Below are positions 5,217 through 8,927 of a stretch of 8,927 nt of DNA, one piece after another; position 1 is the first letter of the stretch; each line of letters begins with the position of its first letter. Under the pieces are notes generated by a model. That model was not told the origin of the DNA. It searched no databases and saw nothing but the letters and a program-made list of their open reading frames with translations. Both the position numbers and the translations under genes were made by a program. This DNA is from an uncultured Terriglobales bacterium (GTDB taxonomy: Bacteria; Acidobacteriota; Terriglobia; Terriglobales; Acidobacteriaceae): NCBI GenBank assembly GCA_955652845.1, contig CATPBY010000159.1, positions 1 to 8,927 of the forward strand. Reading direction: 5' to 3'.

Positions 5217-7274
5217 TTATTTATTTCCGGGTTCTTCTTTTGCCAGCTTCACTTTGGCTGACTCGAGTTTCTTCTGGACTTTCGCTACCTCGGTGGAATC
5301 AACTTCCGCAGCGATGGTTTTGTTCCATTCCGCGAGGGCGCGCTCCCAGTGCGCGGCAGCCAGTCGCAACCGGCCTGTCTTCTGGTACAGATCGCCGAGA
5401 TGGTCCTGAACCGTGGGATCAGTCCCGATGCGCCGCGAAGCCTTGATCAGCGTATCCTCGGCCTGGTCAAATTTGCCCAGCTTGAAGTAGGCCCAGCCCA
5501 GGGAATCCAGATAGGCGCCATTCGCCGGGTCAAGATCGACTGCTTTCTTGATTAAATTCAGCGCCTCTTCCAGCTTCACTCCCCGGTCGGCGAGCATGTA
5601 GCCCAAATAGTTCAGGGTTGTGGGATCTTCGGGATCCGTAGTCAAGACCTTTCGGAACATCTCTTCCGCCTGGTCGTATTTTTTCTGGCGCTCGTAAGTC
5701 GAGCCTCGCAGGAAATAAAGATAACGCTTGTCTTCCGGCTTGGTAGAAAGCTGTTCAGCCTTGTCCAGGTCTTCTTCGGCCTCGGGCCACCGCCTCAGGC
5801 GGCTGTTCATCTGCGCCAGCGCGATGTAGACCTCGCGATCTTCGGGAGCACCTTTAAGCATTGACTTAACGTGCTGCAGCCCGGCGTCGGTCTCGCCCAT
5901 GTCGACCTGCTGAGCGGCATACACCAACTTCAAGCCGCGGCTGTTGGGAAGTTTCTGGGTCGCTTCCCGGGCAGCATCCGTGGCCTGCTGCCACTGTTTG
6001 GCCTCGCGATAGGTGTCGATGATCTGCTGATATCCCCGTTCGGCGTTGTCATCGCCGAGTAACAGCATCTTGCGAAAGGTTTCGAGCGCCAGCGGGTCGT
6101 TGCCGTTTTCGCGATAGATGGTGCCCAGCCGCTCCAGAAATACGGTCCGGTTATTTTTTTCGGGCTGGGTGTAGCTGCCGTCCGGCTTTTCAGTCTTCTT
6201 CAGCAATCCCTGAAGCACTTGAATCGCTTCGTCGTAGCGCCCCTGGGCCTGGTATACGGCGGCGATGTTGTAGGGCACTTCGATCGAGTCCTGCACCATG
6301 GACTCGGCTCTCTTCAGATTCTCGAGAGCAAGATCGAACTTGCCCGCTTTGCGATAAATCTCCGCGATGCGCAGGTAGGTCCCCGCATCCTCGGGATTGG
6401 CGTCGGCGATGATCTTGTACTGTTCAAGCGCCGCGTCGGTCTGGCCGTTGTTCATTAAATTCTGTGCCAGGCCGCGGATGGCATCGAGATTATCGCGATC
6501 CAGTTCAATCGCCCGCCGGTAGGCGTCGATGGCCTTTTTGTAATCTTTCTGTTGCTCGTAGGTATATCCCAGCGCCGAATAGAGCTTGGCGGAGCGGGCC
6601 GCGTCCGGCATAGAACTCAGTACCTGGGTAGCACGGTTGGCGTCGCCTTCGTCGTTATAGAGATAGGCGAGCATGGTCACTGCTTCTTCTGAATCGGGCT
6701 GAAGTTTGACCGCCGTCTTGAACTCGTTTTCCGCCTTTTGTAATTCATTCTTCAGTCGATAAAGGCGGCCCAGGAGGAGATGGTCCTCCACGCTGTCCGG
6801 CTCGATTTTGATGATCTGCTCGTACTGTTCAACCGCCAGCTTGAGCATATTCTGCGAACCGGCGCTTTCCTGGTCTCCCAGAGAGCGCAGATAAATGCGT
6901 CCTAACAAACGGTGCGCCTCCAAGTTGTTGGGATCACGTTTGAGGATGTCCTGGGCCTCGATGACCGCATCGCGGATCCTTCCGGTTTTGGCGTAGAGCT
7001 CAGCAAGGCCCGCGGTCAGATATTCGGAGGTGGGATCGGCATCGATGGCGAGGCGGTACTCCTCAATCGCCTTACTTGCCAGTTCGCTGCGGCCATAGAC
7101 CGCCACCTGCTCCTCATACATGTGAGCCATGGAGTAATGGAAGTAGGCTGCAGCCCGATCGCCCTTGTGGGACGGCTGGCCCGCAGGCTTGGGATCGGGT
7201 GTCGCGGAAGTTTGCTGGGCAATGCCGCTTGCGGCCACTAATAAGACGATAAAATGACGATAAATGCTTTTCAT
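5217..7274 (-). CDS. Secreted tetratricopeptide-repeat protein
   Basis: A 685-residue periplasmic or envelope scaffold protein. Residues 1-20 (MKSIYRHFIVLLVAASGIAQ) form a Sec signal peptide. From about residue 40 to 650 the chain is almost all TPR helices, with many units matching the TPR pattern, for example LGYTYEQQKDYKKAIDAYR, IAAVYQAQGRYDEAIQVL and LRGSTYERQKKYDQAEEMF. Near the end, LNYLGYMLADRGVKLEEAL and NGAYLDSLGWAYFKLGKFD (554-603) form a well-conserved double TPR found in many bacterial TPR proteins. The tail is Lys/Glu-rich. TPRs mediate protein-protein contacts; the partner is unknown and no enzymatic domain is seen. I chose ATG 7274 because the upstream in-frame TTG at 7295 would put seven extra residues before the signal peptide. 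An AAAGG site lies 6 nt before 7274. The gene has its own terminator and a candidate promoter, so it appears monocistronic. Confidence 0.9.
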   Translation of the reverse strand: MKSIYRHFIVLLVAASGIAQQTSATPDPKPAGQPSHKGDRAAAYFHYSMAHMYEEQVAVYGRSELASKAIEEYRLAIDADPTSEYLTAGLAELYAKTGRIRDAVIEAQDILKRDPNNLEAHRLLGRIYLRSLGDQESAGSQNMLKLAVEQYEQIIKIEPDSVEDHLLLGRLYRLKNELQKAENEFKTAVKLQPDSEEAVTMLAYLYNDEGDANRATQVLSSMPDAARSAKLYSALGYTYEQQKDYKKAIDAYRRAIELDRDNLDAIRGLAQNLMNNGQTDAALEQYKIIADANPEDAGTYLRIAEIYRKAGKFDLALENLKRAESMVQDSIEVPYNIAAVYQAQGRYDEAIQVLQGLLKKTEKPDGSYTQPEKNNRTVFLERLGTIYRENGNDPLALETFRKMLLLGDDNAERGYQQIIDTYREAKQWQQATDAAREATQKLPNSRGLKLVYAAQQVDMGETDAGLQHVKSMLKGAPEDREVYIALAQMNSRLRRWPEAEEDLDKAEQLSTKPEDKRYLYFLRGSTYERQKKYDQAEEMFRKVLTTDPEDPTTLNYLGYMLADRGVKLEEALNLIKKAVDLDPANGAYLDSLGWAYFKLGKFDQAEDTLIKASRRIGTDPTVQDHLGDLYQKTGRLRLAAAHWERALAEWNKTIAAEVDSTEVAKVQKKLESAKVKLAKEEPGNK

Positions 7275-7282
7275 TGAAGACC

Positions 7283-7296
7283 TTTGGGTTCCCAAA
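7283..7296. repeat. Palindrome TTTGGG-TT-CCCAAA over the TPR ribosome site
   Basis: Perfect 6-bp arms surround a 2-nt centre, 8 nt upstream of the TPR start. One arm overlaps the AAAGG Shine-Dalgarno sequence (7281-7285 on the minus strand). It could fold and mask the site, or be a protein-binding palindrome. The 2-nt loop is too tight for a perfect RNA hairpin, so the terminal pairs would open. Confidence 0.4.
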
Positions 7297-7341
7297 CGAT
7301 AGCGATTGGATGCAGACTCGCCGCTGCCGGGTGCTCGGAAT

Positions 7342-7369
7342 ATTGTAAACCCTGTTTCAATCGTGACCA
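7342..7369 (-). promoter_or_regulatory. Candidate promoter of the TPR gene
   Basis: On the minus strand TGGTCA (7364-7369, 4/6 to -35) and TACAAT (7342-7347, 5/6 to -10) are 16 bp apart. Predicted transcription starts near 7335, giving a leader of about 60 nt before ATG 7274. Confidence 0.45.
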
Positions 7370-7431
7370 GTAAAAGCGGCCTCGGAATTCAGAGATGCAA
7401 TGCTCGGAAGTACAGGGTCGGACGGATTGAT

Positions 7432-7453
7432 ATGCAGGCGCTCACGCCTGCAT
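7432..7453. repeat. Stem-loop at the 3' end of purH
   Basis: ATGCAGGCG-CTCA-CGCCTGCAT is a perfect 9-bp stem with a 4-nt loop. It begins at the first base of the purH stop codon (7453-7455). No U run follows on the minus strand, so it may stabilise the 3' end or be an intergenic repeat and not a classical terminator. Confidence 0.6.
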
Positions 7454-8927
7454 TAGTGGCGGAAATGCCTCACGCCGGTGAAGATCATGGCAAGGTCCAG
7501 CCGGTCGGCAGCTTCGATCACTTCGGAATCACGCACCGACCCGCCGGGCTGAATGATGGCGGTGGCGCCGGCTTTCGCCATCTCTTCAATCCCGTCCGGA
7601 AAGGGAAAGAAAGCGTCGGATGCGGCGACCGTTCCCTTCAGGGGAAGCACAGCCTTCATGGCGCCAATCCTGCAGGAATCCACCCGGCTCATTTGCCCTG
7701 CGCCGACGCCGACGGTCTGGCTGTTTCTGGCGAACACGATAGCATTCGATTTCACGTGCTTGCAGACTTTCCAGGCAAAAAGCAGCGCGGTTTTCTCTTC
7801 CGCGGTCGGCGATCGTTTGGTAACGACCTTAAGATCACTGTCCTGGAGCGCCCGAACATCCGCATCCTGCAGCAAGATTCCGCCAGAAACGTTCTTCAGC
7901 ACCCAGTTCTGGGGAGCATTTTCAATTTCCATCAGACGGAGATTTTTCTTGGCGGCGAACCTGACTCTAGCGCCTTCGTCGAATGAAGGCGCGGCTATCA
8001 CTTCAAGAAATAATTTGGCCATCTCTTCAGCGGCGTCGCTATCGAGCGGGCGGTTAACCCCGATCACACCCCCAAAGGCCGAAACCGGGTCGCATTCCAG
8101 CGCTTTCTTATAAGCCTCGAGGAGTGTCTTACCCGTCGCCGTGCCACAAGGATTGGTGTGTTTGATGATGGCGCACACCGGTTCTTCGAACTCCTGGGCC
8201 AGGTCCCAGGCAGCTTGCAAATCGACGATATTGTTATAAGAAAGCTCTTTGCCCTGAAGCTGGCGTCCGTTGGCGACCCCGGTGCCGGACCGGTCGCTAT
8301 ACAAGGCGGCTTTCTGATGCGGGTTCTCACCATATCGCAGGTCCGTAGTCTTGTTGAAAGTCAGCCGCAGCGTCTGCGGAAATCCGCTCTCGGGATGAAA
8401 ATCGAAACGGCCATTGGCGCTGACTCGCTCCAGGGTCGAGGCGATGGCCGAGTCGTACGCGGCAGTTGTGGCAAATGCTCTTTGTGCCAGCCTCCACTTG
8501 GTTGCCGCTGACAAGGCGCAGCCGGACCTCTCCATCTCTTCAGCGATTGCGCCGTAGTCGCCGGGCGAGGTGACCACAGCCACGTCCTGGAAGTTCTTGG
8601 CCGCAGAGCGGATCATCGATGGGCCGCCGATATCAATGTTCTCGATCAGTTCGTCAAACTGCACGTCTGGTTTGGCAGCCGTCTTCTCAAACGCATAAAG
8701 GTTGACGACCACCATGTCGATTGGCTGAATCCCGTGTTCAGCAACAGCGGTGCAATGGGTGGCATTCTCGCGCCGGTGCAGAATGCCGCCATGCACCTTG
8801 GGATGCAGCGTCTTCACCCGCCCATCCTGCATTTCGGGGAATCCGGTAAGCTCGGAGATATCCTTCACCCGGACGCCCGAATCGCGCAAGAGTCTGGCTG
8901 TGCCGCCCGTGGAGATCAGCTCCACGC
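7453..8927 (-). CDS. purH: Bifunctional AICAR transformylase / IMP cyclohydrolase, partial at 5' end
   Basis: PurH catalyses the last two steps of de novo IMP synthesis in the cytosol: formylation of AICAR with 10-formyl-THF, then ring closure to IMP. The window holds the last 491 codons or so; roughly 25-30 N-terminal codons lie beyond the right edge, so the GTG at 8925 is an internal Val and not a start. Counting that Val as 1, the cyclohydrolase (MGS-like) domain shows STGGTA (5-10), GFPEMQDGRVKTLHPKVHGG (28-47) and IDIGGPSMIRSAAKN (97-111). The transformylase domain shows RYGENPHQKA (197-206), the catalytic K255-H256 in IIKHTNPCG, GVGAGQMSRVDS (406-417) and SDAFFPFPDGI (436-446). The canonical end FTGVRHFRH is intact. 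Allowing for the missing start, the length matches the usual 510-530 residues. No defect is seen. A stem-loop sits right at its stop. Confidence 0.97.
   Translation of the reverse strand, partial: VELISTGGTARLLRDSGVRVKDISELTGFPEMQDGRVKTLHPKVHGGILHRRENATHCTAVAEHGIQPIDMVVVNLYAFEKTAAKPDVQFDELIENIDIGGPSMIRSAAKNFQDVAVVTSPGDYGAIAEEMERSGCALSAATKWRLAQRAFATTAAYDSAIASTLERVSANGRFDFHPESGFPQTLRLTFNKTTDLRYGENPHQKAALYSDRSGTGVANGRQLQGKELSYNNIVDLQAAWDLAQEFEEPVCAIIKHTNPCGTATGKTLLEAYKKALECDPVSAFGGVIGVNRPLDSDAAEEMAKLFLEVIAAPSFDEGARVRFAAKKNLRLMEIENAPQNWVLKNVSGGILLQDADVRALQDSDLKVVTKRSPTAEEKTALLFAWKVCKHVKSNAIVFARNSQTVGVGAGQMSRVDSCRIGAMKAVLPLKGTVAASDAFFPFPDGIEEMAKAGATAIIQPGGSVRDSEVIEAADRLDLAMIFTGVRHFRH

Noticed and set aside
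7275..7295. TTG start at 7295 for the TPR protein
   Set aside because: It would add seven residues before a good signal peptide. ATG 7274 has an AAAGG site at proper spacing, and the palindrome falls in this stretch.
1..8927. CRISPR arrays, insertion sequences, tRNA/rRNA genes, prophage or toxin-antitoxin modules
   Set aside because: I found no spaced direct-repeat array, transposase-like protein, terminal inverted repeats, cloverleaf or recombinase motif on either strand.

Overview
The window looks like a chromosomal segment of a moderately GC-rich Gram-negative bacterium. The best guess is an Acidobacteriota (Koribacter/Terriglobia-like) genome. That guess rests on the style of the proteins: a small secreted protein with a GTWKLNEAKSKF motif, an OmpA-C protein with a coiled-coil linker, a long periplasmic TPR protein and a sorbosone-dehydrogenase-type lipoprotein. 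It also rests on GC-rich stem-loops in the spacers. No marker gene here proves the assignment. I see no mobile element, CRISPR array, tRNA or rRNA.

Layout, left to right. (1) Positions 1-354, minus: the start of an APC-family amino acid permease that runs off the left edge and carries an in-frame TGA at 175-177. (2) 355-497: a divergent promoter region with a good sigma70-type promoter and an inverted repeat. (3) 498-962, plus: a small secreted protein of unknown function, followed by a strong bidirectional terminator (995-1028). (4) 1068-1952, minus: a secreted OmpA-C-domain protein. It is preceded by a 46-codon open frame (1949-2089) that ends in an ATGA overlap with its start, and by a structured leader. 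(5) 2288-3400, plus: a PQQ-type sugar/sorbosone dehydrogenase with a lipoprotein signal. (6) 3515-4645 and 4670-5137, both minus: a dNTP triphosphohydrolase (dGTPase family) and, 24 bp upstream, a GNAT acetyltransferase, probably one transcription unit. (7) 5217-7274, minus: a secreted TPR protein with its own terminator and candidate promoter. (8) 7453 to the right edge, minus: purH, lacking only its first roughly 25-30 codons, which lie outside the window.

Functionally this is mostly housekeeping and envelope material: purine biosynthesis (PurH), dNTP pool control (dGTPase), a cell-envelope/periplasm group (OmpA-like, TPR, dehydrogenase lipoprotein, small secreted protein) and a transporter. 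The genes do not form one visible pathway or a defence, toxin or biosynthetic system. I did not find a convincing undescribed system. The items most worth checking are the nonsense codon in the permease, the small ORF coupled to the OmpA-like gene, and the apparent loss of both peptidoglycan-contact residues in that OmpA domain.
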